Shown here: positions 27,201 through 35,591 of the stretch, piece by piece | How positions within the stretch are numbered: the stretch's first letter is position 1 | How the letters are laid out: every line of letters begins with the position of its first letter | DNA from: Bacteroidales bacterium | Lineage (GTDB): Bacteria; Bacteroidota; Bacteroidia; Bacteroidales; WCHB1-69 | Assembly: GCA_017525505.1 (NCBI GenBank) | Contig: JAFXSR010000061.1 | Coordinates: 1-47,447, forward strand | DNA length: 47,447 nucleotides | Reading direction: 5' to 3' | The notes under the pieces: model-generated | What the model was told of the DNA's origin: nothing | Databases searched by the model: none | Seen by the model: the letters and a program-made list of their open reading frames with translations, nothing else | Program-made: the position numbers and the translations under genes

Positions 27201-30200
27201 GCATGGTTATGTCACCTCTAACAATAATAATGGAGATGGCGGTGCCGCATATCTACGGACCAATACTGTTTTGCGCAACTGTAATATTGTCAATAATACA
27301 GCTTATAGCGACGGTGGCGGTGTATATATTGTGGCAGAAAACTATAGACCCGTATTGCTGGATCATTGCAATATCTCTCATAACACTGCAATTGAAGATA
27401 ACGGTGGTGGTGTTTACACCAGTTTTGGTATCTTGCGTTATTGTAACGTTTCTTATAATAGGTCATCCAATGAAAATGGTGGTGGTGTTTATGTGTATAA
27501 TGCCAGCAATAACAATGGCTTTGGATATGCCTTGTCCAACTGCTTAATCGCTAACAACTCGGCTGCTTATTATGGCGGTGGTGTATATAACAGAAGTGCT
27601 AATACGGTGATTGCCAATAGTACGATTGTCAACAACAATAACACTTATTCCAACTATCAGGGTGCTGGCGTTTATTGTTATAGTTCAACCTCTATGATAA
27701 ACAGTATTTTGTGGGGCAATGAGATGAGTAGTGGAATAAGCAATCTGGACGGTTCTTATTCTTGTCAGTATTGTGCCACGGAAGAGGTAGTGACAGGTAC
27801 TGGCAATATCAGCTTAATGGCAAGCAATGACGAGAGCGCTTATTTCAGCCCGCACTTTGTGAATCCTTCTTTGGTGGCAGGTTATACCGACAATACCGAC
27901 AATGTGGATTGGCATTTGAGCGATGCTTCTATAGGTGTGAACCGTGGTAACAATAGTTTGGTAGCCACTGCCGACAGCCTCGACCTTGACGGTAATGTCC
28001 GTATTCAGGTGCAGACTGTTGATATGGGCTGCTACGAGTCGCCATACAATGGCATTACGCTGCCCGAATATGGAGCTGTCGTTTATGTAAAGCAAGGCGG
28101 TAGCGGCACCATGGATGGTACCAGCTGGGCCAATGCCTCGGCTTCTATCCCCGAGGCTTTGTCTATCGCGGCCATGAACGACGCTGATATATGGGTGGCC
28201 GAGGGTGTTTATTATGGTGATAGTGTTTCGAATAATGCCTTCATCATAGTGGAAGGCGTGGATGTATATGGCGGTTTTGCCGGCGACGAGGCTGAGGATT
28301 ACAACTTGTCGTTGCGTGACTTCGACGCTCATACCTCTATCCTTGATGGACAGAACAGCCAACGTGTGCTGTTTCAGTTGAATGATTTTAGCAACCAACA
28401 GGCCACGTGGGACGGCTTCACTATTCAGAATGGTCGCGCAGAATATGAAAATAATAACGGTCGTGGTGGTGGTGCTAATCTGAAAGGAGGTGTCACACTG
28501 AATCATTGTATTGTAACCAATAACTATTCTTATAATGGAGGTGGTGGTGTTTATTGTATGACCGACGACAACACCACCACTTATCTGTTGAACAGCTCTA
28601 TTACGCACAATACGGCCAGATATGACTATGGCGGTGGCGCTTATCTCAATTCGAAAGTTGTAGCTGACAACTGTGAGTTTGCGTACAATACAGCCCAAAG
28701 TGGTGGTGGCGGTGTGTATAACTACAGCAGTACCATTAGAAATTGTACGATAAGTCATAATACAGCTTCAAGTGGTGCGGGTGTATATAACCATTATGGT
28801 ACCATATCCTCTTCTGTGATTTCATACAACACTGCGTCAGGTTATGGTGGAGGTTTGTATTTGAACTCCAGTAACAGTAATACAGTGACTGTTTCCAATT
28901 GTTTGGTGGCTAATAATACTTCCAACAGTTCTGGTGCTGGTGTTTATAGTGGTAGTAGCCATGTTATTAGGAGTTCAAGCATTGTCAATAATAAAATTAC
29001 TGGCAGCTCCTCCTCATACCAAGGAGCAGGTGTTTGTTCAGATTATAATACGTTGACTATTGCCAATAGTATTGTATGGGGTAACGAGAAGAATGGCGAA
29101 ACCAGTGGTATTACAGGTACGCATGTTGCCAATTATGTAGCTTCCGACGATGCGTGTACAGGTGAGCACAATGTGGCTTTGATGTCTTCTGCAGATGCCA
29201 TGTTCTCGCCCAAGTTTGTAAATCCATCCGTAGAGGCCGGTGCGGAAGATACGACCAGCGATGTGGATTGGCACTTGGCACAAGGGTCTCCGTGTGTGAA
29301 CCATGGTGACAATAGTCTGGCTGCCACTTGCGATTTAGCGGGTGCCGCCCGTATTCAGCAGGATACCATTGATATGGGTTGCTATGAGTCGCCTTATAAC
29401 AGCGTTGCATTGCCGGTTTATGACGAGATTGTTTATGTGGTGGAAGGGGGTGCTGGCACTAAGACGGGAGAGAACTGGGCCAACGCTATGGGCTCCCTCC
29501 AGGATGCGGTGCAGATTGCCTCCATATATAATGCCACGGTTTGGGTAGCTGTCGGTACGTATCGGGGAGATGGTACATCCGAGAATGCCTTTGTGATGAA
29601 ACCCGGCGTGAACGTGTATGGCGGTTTTGCCGGCAATGAGACTCCTGACTATGACCTCTCGCAGCGTGATTTCACTGCCAACGCCACTATTTTGGACGGT
29701 CAGTTCAGTCAACGTGTGTTGATGCAGCCCGCTCACTTTACCGCCAATACCGCGGTGGTTTGGGACGGCTTTGACATCAGGAACGGACGGGTAAACGGAG
29801 ATGGTGCTGGTGCGTATTTGCGGGCTTATTCAACATTGAGGAATTGCAAGGTGCAATACAATACGATTGCAAGTTCAACATACAGTTACGATTACAGATA
29901 TGGTGCAGGTGTGTATGCGTATGGCTACAACAGTGGACAGCGGGCAAACATCAGCCATTGTAAGATTTCATACAATGGCTTTGAGAATGTCTATTACGGT
30001 GATGCGGGTGGTATTTATACACAATACGCTAATGTCGATCATGCTGAAATCAGTCATAATACCTCTACTTATCATGCTGGTGGTGCATACGTAGCCAGTT
30101 ATTCAAAATATTCCAACTGTCTTGTTTTTGCCAATACTGCTCCGAACTATGCCGGTGGCGTGTATTTAACCAGTTCATCCTACATATATCTGTATAACTG

Positions 30201-33200
30201 CGATATTGTAAACAACACCTCGACCTCTTCTAACACTAATTGTGGTGGCGGTATTTACGCCAATAACAATAGCCCGGTTCTTACCAATTGTATCGTTTGG
30301 GGCAATAAGAGGGGCTATGTGGTGAACAACTTCAACCGAACTACCATGAGCAATGTTACCTATTGTGCTGTGGAGGAGGGTTATAACGGAACCGGTAACA
30401 TCGCTTTGGCTTCCTCTAATGATGGTGTTGACAACACTATGTACTATGTGCGTTTCAATGATCCGCAAAACGAGGACTACCAATTGCACCCCACGTCCAA
30501 CTGTGTTAATATCGGTAATGCCAGTATAGAGTTGGATGCCCTTGATTTCTATGGCAATCCGCGTGTGATTGGCAATATGGTGGACATGGGCTGCTCTGAG
30601 GTGCAGGATGAAAGCAATTGTAACTCGGTTATCAATTTGACGGCAAGCAATATCACCACAGTGTCTGCACAGCTGAACTGGCAACCTACCGGTGAAGAAA
30701 CCCAATGGGTGGTGGTGTATGGTATGGTCAACAGTAACGAGACCACCAGCATGACGATTGATGATAATCCGTCATGCCTGCTCGAAGGTTTGCAAAATAA
30801 CCGCCAGTACCTTGCCAAGGTACGCGCGGTTTGCGACGAGAGCTCCATGAGCATCTTCTCTATTCCGGTCAGCTTTCAGACCTCTTGTGACTCCAGTGCG
30901 CTGGATACGCTGCCGAACTTCAGCAGTATGAATCCTGTGAATGATGAGATTATTTATAATAATCACGTGAACTTTAGTTGGGCAACCATGGCGAACGCCA
31001 CCTCGTATGATTTTTACTTGTGGAAATCCACCGAGAACGAGCCCGGCACCCCAACCCGTTCGGGTCTTACCCAGCCGATTGTAAACGACTTTACAGTTCC
31101 CAATTATGGTCCGGGACTTACTTACTATTGGAAAGTGGTGGCTTGGAATGAATGTATCAGCAAGACCAGTCCGGTGATGACCGTGCAGACCAATAAGGTT
31201 CCGGATTTGCATGTGACTAATGTCGTATGCTCAAATGCAAGTCTTGGACAATCGGTTACCGTGGAATGGACGGTGAAAAACGATGGCGAAGGTAATACTA
31301 CTCCTGGTGTGGAATGGACGGATTATATCTGGTTGGTGCATGATGCGGATGTCCGCTATTATGACAGTCATGACAGAAATCTGCTTCAGATTGGTAGTCT
31401 GCAGGCTCTGAATGCGGGAGAATCCTATACTAACCAGGCAAATGTCACGATTCCTACCGATATTGAGCCAGGCAATTATTTCCTCTTTGTGTTTGCCGAC
31501 CAACCCGATGCCTATAGTCCTGACTTTAGTCATTGCCCAGGTGGTGTGGCTCCTGTTCCCTACACGCCAAGTGTGACGGGTGATCCGTATCCGTATGTGA
31601 AAGGTCATGTGCATTTTGGCGGTGTGATTGACGAGGAGGAGAATAATGACAACTTCTTCTATATTCTGCTGACGATATTGCCACCGCCATCACCCGACTT
31701 GGTGGTGAGTGCAATAACTCACAGTGTCAATGCCCAATCAGGAGGTACGGCTAACGTAAGTTGGACTGTCACCAATCAGGGCGAGGCTGCTGCGATGGGT
31801 TCATGGACCGATGCGGTTTACCTCTCCAGCGACACTATACTCGACACGGAAAGTGACTTGCGTATCGGACGTTATGTTCACGAGGGCCCGATGGTAATTA
31901 ATGGAAGCTATCAGATGTCTGAAGAGTTTACTGTTCCGGTGAATTATAGCGGTGATTATTACTTCATTATCGTGACCGATAACAATAACACGGTTTATGA
32001 GGGTCTGCAGGAAATGAACAATATGACTATATCCGATGCAATGCCTGTCACCATGACATGGCTGACCGACCTTCAGGTGGATTCTGTGGCCATGTCCGAA
32101 GTGGTCGATGCCAATGGTCTGTACAATTGTAGCTTTAAGGTGGCCAATAAAGGTGCTAGTCCTACGAATGTGAGTGGATGGACAGATGGTATTTATATCA
32201 GTCAGAATCCGGTGTTGGATGTTAATAATGCTACCCAATTGGCCAGTATTTATCATTCAGGAGTATTGCCCGCACAAAATCTGATAGATCCTGAAACTTC
32301 GTCCTATTGGACATCAGTGCGAGTTAGAATTCCTGCAAACATCACAGGCAATTGGTATCTGCATGTGAAGACTGATATCGCGAATAACGTGTTTGAATAT
32401 CAAGCTGATGACAACAATGTTTATACTTATCAGCCAGCCCTGAACGTATTGAGTCCTGACCTGACGGTGACAGGCATTGAACTGCCCGATGTGATTGATC
32501 CCAACATCCCTGTTCGTATTCAGTGGACCGTACGTAATGAGGGACCTGGTAATGTGGTTGGCCGCAGTTTCACAGATAAGTTCTTCTTTAACGGCAGCCT
32601 GCTTTATACTGCCAATGTGCATGATGTCAATATCTCTGCCGGTGAGTCCATCGTTCGATACGCTACGATTCAAATTCCTTGTGTCGTGAACAATACAGCC
32701 GAATTGACCGTCACTACGGATGTGGATGCCCAGATGCTTGAGGCCGACGAAAATAATAATAGCCTGACTGTGAACATGTTCATTAACACACCTGATTTGG
32801 TGGTGAATGGGGTTGCTCCGATTATCAGTGCCAATAATACCAATAGCGCATTATGGAGCGGCACTGCCGCAGAGTTGTCCTATACAGTGACCAATAGTGG
32901 CGAGCTGGCCATTGCGGGTGCAAATATGACGGATAAGGTTTATTTCAGTACCTCTGCTACCAGCTATCAGGCTTCCGACTTGATTTACACGAATGTTCAT
33001 TCTGTGAATCTGGGTGAGGGCGAAAGCGCCACCTACCAGTGTACGGTGACGATACCCAATGGTGTTAGCGGCAACTATTACTATCACGTGGTAATCAACG
33101 CCAATGACGGTATATGCGAGGGCACCAATACGGGTGCCAATGAGAATGCGAGCGATGCTGTTGAGGTGATGCTCAGCCCTTCACCCGATCTGGTGATTGC

Positions 33201-35577
33201 CGAAGTGACGGCTCCCAGCCAGGTTTATATTGGCGCAGGTTTCCAACTGACCTATACCACCCAGAACCAGGGTACGGCTGCTATCAACCAATCTGTGGTA
33301 CAGAAATTCTATTACTCCACTTCGCCCACAGTTTATGATACTCTGAAATTGTTGGCTACCACCAACGATTATCTGAACCTGGCAGTGAATGGCTCGGTGA
33401 CCAATGTGTTGAATGTGACCATGCCTGCCAATGTTAATGTGGGCAATTATTATATCCACATGGTTACGGATGCCAACAATCAGGTTTATGAGCACAATGG
33501 TGAGGCTAACAACCATAACCATAGCAACAATGTTTTGGCCAGTACCTATCAGTTGGATTTGCAGTTGACACAGCTAGAAGGTCCGGATGTGCTGCAGTGG
33601 GGACAGACCGCTACTTATACATTGCATGTCCGCAACAATACCAGCCTGCCCACATTGGCATCATCATGGGATGATGTTATTTATCTGTCAACTGACGATG
33701 TGCTGCAAAACAGCGACAGGCTGATGCAGTCGGTGCGCCATACTACTGTTTTGGAGGGTGGTGCCGAGTATGAAGTGGAAATTCAGGTGACCATTCCTTA
33801 TGGAACATCTTCCACTGCCTATCTGATTGCTATCACTGATTTCAATAGTAATAATCCGGATATTAATGTCAATAACAATATCTTAACGAAAACCTTGACT
33901 ATCAACAGTGTGCCTACTCCTGATTTGGCAGTGAACGAGGTGGTTGTTTTGGATGATGTATATGCCGGTCAACCTGCCCGCTTGGCTTATAAGGTAACCA
34001 ATGTGGGAGAGGTGAACATCGCACAGCAGACTTGGACTGACAAGTTGTTCGTATCGTATAACAACACCTACGAGAACATTGATATCCAATTGCTGGGCAA
34101 AGAACGTAGCAACATGACACTGGCTCCGAATGAGTTCTACACCGACACATTGACATTCACCGTGCCTCTGCCTTACAATGGCGACCTGTACTTGTTGATG
34201 ATGGCCAATGCTTCCAATAATCCGTATGAGGTGGTTCAGAATAACAACACCGCTTCAGTGGCTGTCAATGTAATTCTGCCGTTGCCGGGTGACTTGGTGG
34301 TGACAGAAGTGTCTTGCGATAGGGCTGTAGTTTCGGGTCAGCAGCTCCACGCCACTTGGACCATCCAGAATATCGGTGACAATGCATTAGGCGGAAATGG
34401 TCTGCGCTCACTGGTATATATCTCTACAGATACCACTTTCGATGCCAACGACCGCTTATTGGGAAGTGTGACCACAAACAATGTCAGTCTGCCTATTGAT
34501 GCCACCATGCAGCAGAGCCTGGCTGGCCGTATCAGCGGTTTGGCAGAAGGTAGTTACTTCCTCATTGTGAAGACCGATGTCACCAATGCCTTTAATGAGG
34601 TGAGCGACAATAACAACACGGCTTGCTCAACTCATCCGTTCCTGGTGACTATCCGTCCGCTGCCATTCAATACAAATGTATATGATACTGTTATCAATGA
34701 TGTGGTTTCTGACTATATGATTAATGTAGGCGATCAAGTAAACCAGACCGTACGTGTTCATATCAACTCCGAAGATTCAGCAATGGGAGCGGTGAACATG
34801 ATTTACGCCACTTATAACAATATGGGTAGTAACTTGAATTACAGTTACTCCACTATCGGCCAATACTCGGCTAACTCTGAGCTGTATATCCCTGCCACAC
34901 AGCCTGGTTATTACGGTGTGAACATTTACGGTTCAACTCCGACCAATCAACCGCAGAATATGATTGTTCGTGCCGATGTCCTTCCGTTCGAGTTGATGGG
35001 TGTACATGACAATCATGGTGGTAACACGGGTGTGACCACAGTAGAGTTGACGGGTTCGCGTTTCCGTCCCGACATGACCGTGTGTTTGCGTAACGGCAAC
35101 GAGGTGATATGCGCCGATACGTTGATTTATGTAAACTACTACCGAGCTTATGCTCAGTTTGATTTGACAGGCCGCACCCCGGGTGTTTATGATGTGAGTG
35201 CGGTGAACTTCTGCGAGGGTGAGGCGGTATTGTCCAATGCCTTCACCATCGAGAATGGCCAGCCGTCAGGTCTGTCTTATAATCTGCTCTTCCCCAGCTC
35301 ACCGCGTCCTAACCGCAATGTGGTCATGATGCTTGAGTTTGGCAATATAGGCAATGTTGACTTGCACGAGCAGGTGTTGGAGATCATCAGTGTGGGAGGT
35401 TCTCCCATCGCTTTGACACCGGATGGTCTCAGTCAGCATCGTACCGTTCTCCAAGTACCGCTATCCATTGACGGTGAACCCGCAGGACTGCTCCGCCCGG
35501 GCAGCTACGGAACCCTCAATATCTATTGCTATTCGTCGGGTGCCTTGATTTTCACCATTAAACCAGTTGAAGAATAA
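21253..35577 (+). CDS. Giant secreted modular protein: beta-helix and CARDB repeats, putative adhesin
   Basis: 4774 residues, with a signal peptide (1-21). By position: choice-of-anchor J-like domain (22-178); Fn3-like regions; one Cys-repeat unit ending GCDSVVTLHLT (292-337), the type repeated in the last gene of the operon; a carboxypeptidase regulatory-like domain (441-540); Fn3; a jelly-roll-like domain (829-1013) that recurs at 1578-1770. Four right-handed beta-helix modules of the choice-of-anchor Q type follow, each with a W.AEGTY-like strand, GGFAG and TILDGQ, at about 1104-1482, 1864-2266, 2275-2716 and 2725-3122. Then Fn3 domains, nine CARDB domains (PDLxV starts at 3317, 3481, 3606, 3735, 3847, 3978, 4102, 4223 and 4347) and a C-terminal beta-rich part with an IPT-like segment (about 4470-4774). 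It has no T9SS sorting domain and no catalytic motif that I recognise. First gene of a four-gene operon; the next starts 14 bp later. A surface-exposed adhesive or scaffolding role is inferred. Confidence 0.85.
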   Translation: MKKLYLLLTFFALSCMSSIGQVIYSEGFEDFDVWPTSWSRDQWDNDNFNWVGMTDQYGAMFGTNYAVSFSFINGQTLTPDNWFTSPAIQINTPSSLSFWVRSSNYPGEHYAVYIANSDVYPHLENFEVLVPERVAAAQWENVSVSIPAAYWGSSVRIAFRHFNSVGIGELGLDNVAVTMALGAINTMGVSDVTPVSATVTGYINPGMMAGYTPDQEIQYGFYWSTSPNPGFDPFDSNLDMVYFSDHLYAPMSFDIPITMLQPNTTYYVRSFYEVYNDTLEMGNELSFHTPVCESAEDRYETACGEYQGITESGTYTLTYTNQYGCDSVVTLHLTIVDDFVIGTYPVQNVTSNSASLGGYLDFSCDNVYPQLGVCYSTSPNPTVDDTYMLAPMSPGSTVPASSFTLTAEGLAANTTYYVRAFGITSEDTVYGQEETFTTYGYAAFNGTVVSIATGLPIAGAEILISAAELQNEGGMQYWYRGESIKETVTDSNGVFFVDSIVMSDSFVRVFVDLWAEGYQSRAYLSNLNTGINSNSYILELEPCYEVPYMVHWEELNNGSYQLSWWAMGYAPGDSIDPKYSYQLTYDVYENGSLIAEGLTNQWYMLPSFNANSCYQVRGICPNGVLSDTSECATIKPVPPVVVTNNTTEITGFTAVLSGEITFDGNSEIYSRGFYTNTIPTLDSGNVHYYYVDSESYTFSTMVSNLEPETTYYVWAYAMNEAGETYSNMTSFTTTRACYAPADFQASDVMASSAFLTWSDGNEPSSAYYELSYKAFGADSWTVVNLTNPFCMLSGLQQNTSYMARVRTFCEEGLASPYYSLSFKTSCVSGGPLVTIGDNSTYGTDVFPTNICYNYSYNQQIYLASEIGGAREISEIDLQCFNQTTRVRDMEVYMGHTDKQYFSNNADWIPYTELQLVYSGEITFNDTHEGYWLPIVLDSSFAYNGSDNLVIVFRDNSGWWQCDGQRFYTHPSSGSRTLYAYRDGSAYSMQSPGSGTMSSYRDNLRIPGVCLTGGCDQSNVVVVSKTDHSAQLAIAAGNGVEAVELEYKAVNDNEFTPIAVQGDSCNLTGLMGSTDYVLRIRSLCTEDTTDWKMVYFSTPVARYDRLYVTTTGTGNGSSWEQATNNLSAALSLAAIIREDYDFSPEIWVAEGTYYGGVNTSEASFVLNRGTKLYGGFAGTESSIEERDIQAHTTILDGQNNQRVLYQNENYYSVSDMDVVDGFTIRNGNSADAGGGAYLRGNFEVRNCRFLDNRASSSGGAVYVQASGKSNNFNFRNCEFTGNNTPYQGGAVCDFNDYCSYFNCKISGNHADNQGGGIYGGSRMVQCEISNNTAGSCPGLYEFADTLVNCNIVGNVSSGSSYAGLNSFNGVMINTVVWGNIANGNPLDISNYSGIIAFNSAVRGLDYEGVINLSADNFGGDTNKHYPFFVSPENADYRLRAGSALIEAGMAYNNLPAYDMAGESRVFGDALEIGCYEFHNEQYCIAPIHLAVSDVMSNSALLTWQDAGNLDELSYYELSYKLEGDGEWTVMPEQLQGSYKMLTGLLPDTTYLLRMRSFCSNDQSSAYTPVLTFKTLVSSGSCPFGENGYVMVKDDNNNSDFGGVLPSNFFYNYSYSQQIYRASEIDGAGVITSLALQYFYSTSQNRNMDIYLGHTDKSSFSSNTVDWVPSSDLTLVYSGTVSFNNSGDDNWLTIDLQQSFEYNGEDNLVLVVDDNHGSYYNNTERFYTHQSGTENVAMYAYKDGTNFDPNNPPTSVNGRTSVRNNLKLNGQCIGSSDCERSNLVVMDVTSNSAKLIYALGVGATGIELQYGIEGSDYYETMSVQANEYQLTGLRYNTAYEARIRSLCSGDEQSSWKTVHFTTQTVDLDRLYVTTTGTGDGSSWENATNDLAWALNTAAIIRETFGTDVEVWMAEGTYYGDSTSKSAFTMVDGVNVFGGFAGTETELSQRDFNAHPTILDGQNNQRVLCQDANFDTQTIWDGFTLQHGYVTSNNNNGDGGAAYLRTNTVLRNCNIVNNTAYSDGGGVYIVAENYRPVLLDHCNISHNTAIEDNGGGVYTSFGILRYCNVSYNRSSNENGGGVYVYNASNNNGFGYALSNCLIANNSAAYYGGGVYNRSANTVIANSTIVNNNNTYSNYQGAGVYCYSSTSMINSILWGNEMSSGISNLDGSYSCQYCATEEVVTGTGNISLMASNDESAYFSPHFVNPSLVAGYTDNTDNVDWHLSDASIGVNRGNNSLVATADSLDLDGNVRIQVQTVDMGCYESPYNGITLPEYGAVVYVKQGGSGTMDGTSWANASASIPEALSIAAMNDADIWVAEGVYYGDSVSNNAFIIVEGVDVYGGFAGDEAEDYNLSLRDFDAHTSILDGQNSQRVLFQLNDFSNQQATWDGFTIQNGRAEYENNNGRGGGANLKGGVTLNHCIVTNNYSYNGGGGVYCMTDDNTTTYLLNSSITHNTARYDYGGGAYLNSKVVADNCEFAYNTAQSGGGGVYNYSSTIRNCTISHNTASSGAGVYNHYGTISSSVISYNTASGYGGGLYLNSSNSNTVTVSNCLVANNTSNSSGAGVYSGSSHVIRSSSIVNNKITGSSSSYQGAGVCSDYNTLTIANSIVWGNEKNGETSGITGTHVANYVASDDACTGEHNVALMSSADAMFSPKFVNPSVEAGAEDTTSDVDWHLAQGSPCVNHGDNSLAATCDLAGAARIQQDTIDMGCYESPYNSVALPVYDEIVYVVEGGAGTKTGENWANAMGSLQDAVQIASIYNATVWVAVGTYRGDGTSENAFVMKPGVNVYGGFAGNETPDYDLSQRDFTANATILDGQFSQRVLMQPAHFTANTAVVWDGFDIRNGRVNGDGAGAYLRAYSTLRNCKVQYNTIASSTYSYDYRYGAGVYAYGYNSGQRANISHCKISYNGFENVYYGDAGGIYTQYANVDHAEISHNTSTYHAGGAYVASYSKYSNCLVFANTAPNYAGGVYLTSSSYIYLYNCDIVNNTSTSSNTNCGGGIYANNNSPVLTNCIVWGNKRGYVVNNFNRTTMSNVTYCAVEEGYNGTGNIALASSNDGVDNTMYYVRFNDPQNEDYQLHPTSNCVNIGNASIELDALDFYGNPRVIGNMVDMGCSEVQDESNCNSVINLTASNITTVSAQLNWQPTGEETQWVVVYGMVNSNETTSMTIDDNPSCLLEGLQNNRQYLAKVRAVCDESSMSIFSIPVSFQTSCDSSALDTLPNFSSMNPVNDEIIYNNHVNFSWATMANATSYDFYLWKSTENEPGTPTRSGLTQPIVNDFTVPNYGPGLTYYWKVVAWNECISKTSPVMTVQTNKVPDLHVTNVVCSNASLGQSVTVEWTVKNDGEGNTTPGVEWTDYIWLVHDADVRYYDSHDRNLLQIGSLQALNAGESYTNQANVTIPTDIEPGNYFLFVFADQPDAYSPDFSHCPGGVAPVPYTPSVTGDPYPYVKGHVHFGGVIDEEENNDNFFYILLTILPPPSPDLVVSAITHSVNAQSGGTANVSWTVTNQGEAAAMGSWTDAVYLSSDTILDTESDLRIGRYVHEGPMVINGSYQMSEEFTVPVNYSGDYYFIIVTDNNNTVYEGLQEMNNMTISDAMPVTMTWLTDLQVDSVAMSEVVDANGLYNCSFKVANKGASPTNVSGWTDGIYISQNPVLDVNNATQLASIYHSGVLPAQNLIDPETSSYWTSVRVRIPANITGNWYLHVKTDIANNVFEYQADDNNVYTYQPALNVLSPDLTVTGIELPDVIDPNIPVRIQWTVRNEGPGNVVGRSFTDKFFFNGSLLYTANVHDVNISAGESIVRYATIQIPCVVNNTAELTVTTDVDAQMLEADENNNSLTVNMFINTPDLVVNGVAPIISANNTNSALWSGTAAELSYTVTNSGELAIAGANMTDKVYFSTSATSYQASDLIYTNVHSVNLGEGESATYQCTVTIPNGVSGNYYYHVVINANDGICEGTNTGANENASDAVEVMLSPSPDLVIAEVTAPSQVYIGAGFQLTYTTQNQGTAAINQSVVQKFYYSTSPTVYDTLKLLATTNDYLNLAVNGSVTNVLNVTMPANVNVGNYYIHMVTDANNQVYEHNGEANNHNHSNNVLASTYQLDLQLTQLEGPDVLQWGQTATYTLHVRNNTSLPTLASSWDDVIYLSTDDVLQNSDRLMQSVRHTTVLEGGAEYEVEIQVTIPYGTSSTAYLIAITDFNSNNPDINVNNNILTKTLTINSVPTPDLAVNEVVVLDDVYAGQPARLAYKVTNVGEVNIAQQTWTDKLFVSYNNTYENIDIQLLGKERSNMTLAPNEFYTDTLTFTVPLPYNGDLYLLMMANASNNPYEVVQNNNTASVAVNVILPLPGDLVVTEVSCDRAVVSGQQLHATWTIQNIGDNALGGNGLRSLVYISTDTTFDANDRLLGSVTTNNVSLPIDATMQQSLAGRISGLAEGSYFLIVKTDVTNAFNEVSDNNNTACSTHPFLVTIRPLPFNTNVYDTVINDVVSDYMINVGDQVNQTVRVHINSEDSAMGAVNMIYATYNNMGSNLNYSYSTIGQYSANSELYIPATQPGYYGVNIYGSTPTNQPQNMIVRADVLPFELMGVHDNHGGNTGVTTVELTGSRFRPDMTVCLRNGNEVICADTLIYVNYYRAYAQFDLTGRTPGVYDVSAVNFCEGEAVLSNAFTIENGQPSGLSYNLLFPSSPRPNRNVVMMLEFGNIGNVDLHEQVLEIISVGGSPIALTPDGLSQHRTVLQVPLSIDGEPAGLLRPGSYGTLNIYCYSSGALIFTIKPVEE

Positions 35578-35591
35578 AAAAATAAAGCGAT

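Noticed and set aside
22759..34156. Many 60-310-codon antisense frames opposite the giant gene
   Set aside because: All lie in the one uninterrupted 4774-codon frame with clear domain order; none shows independent features.
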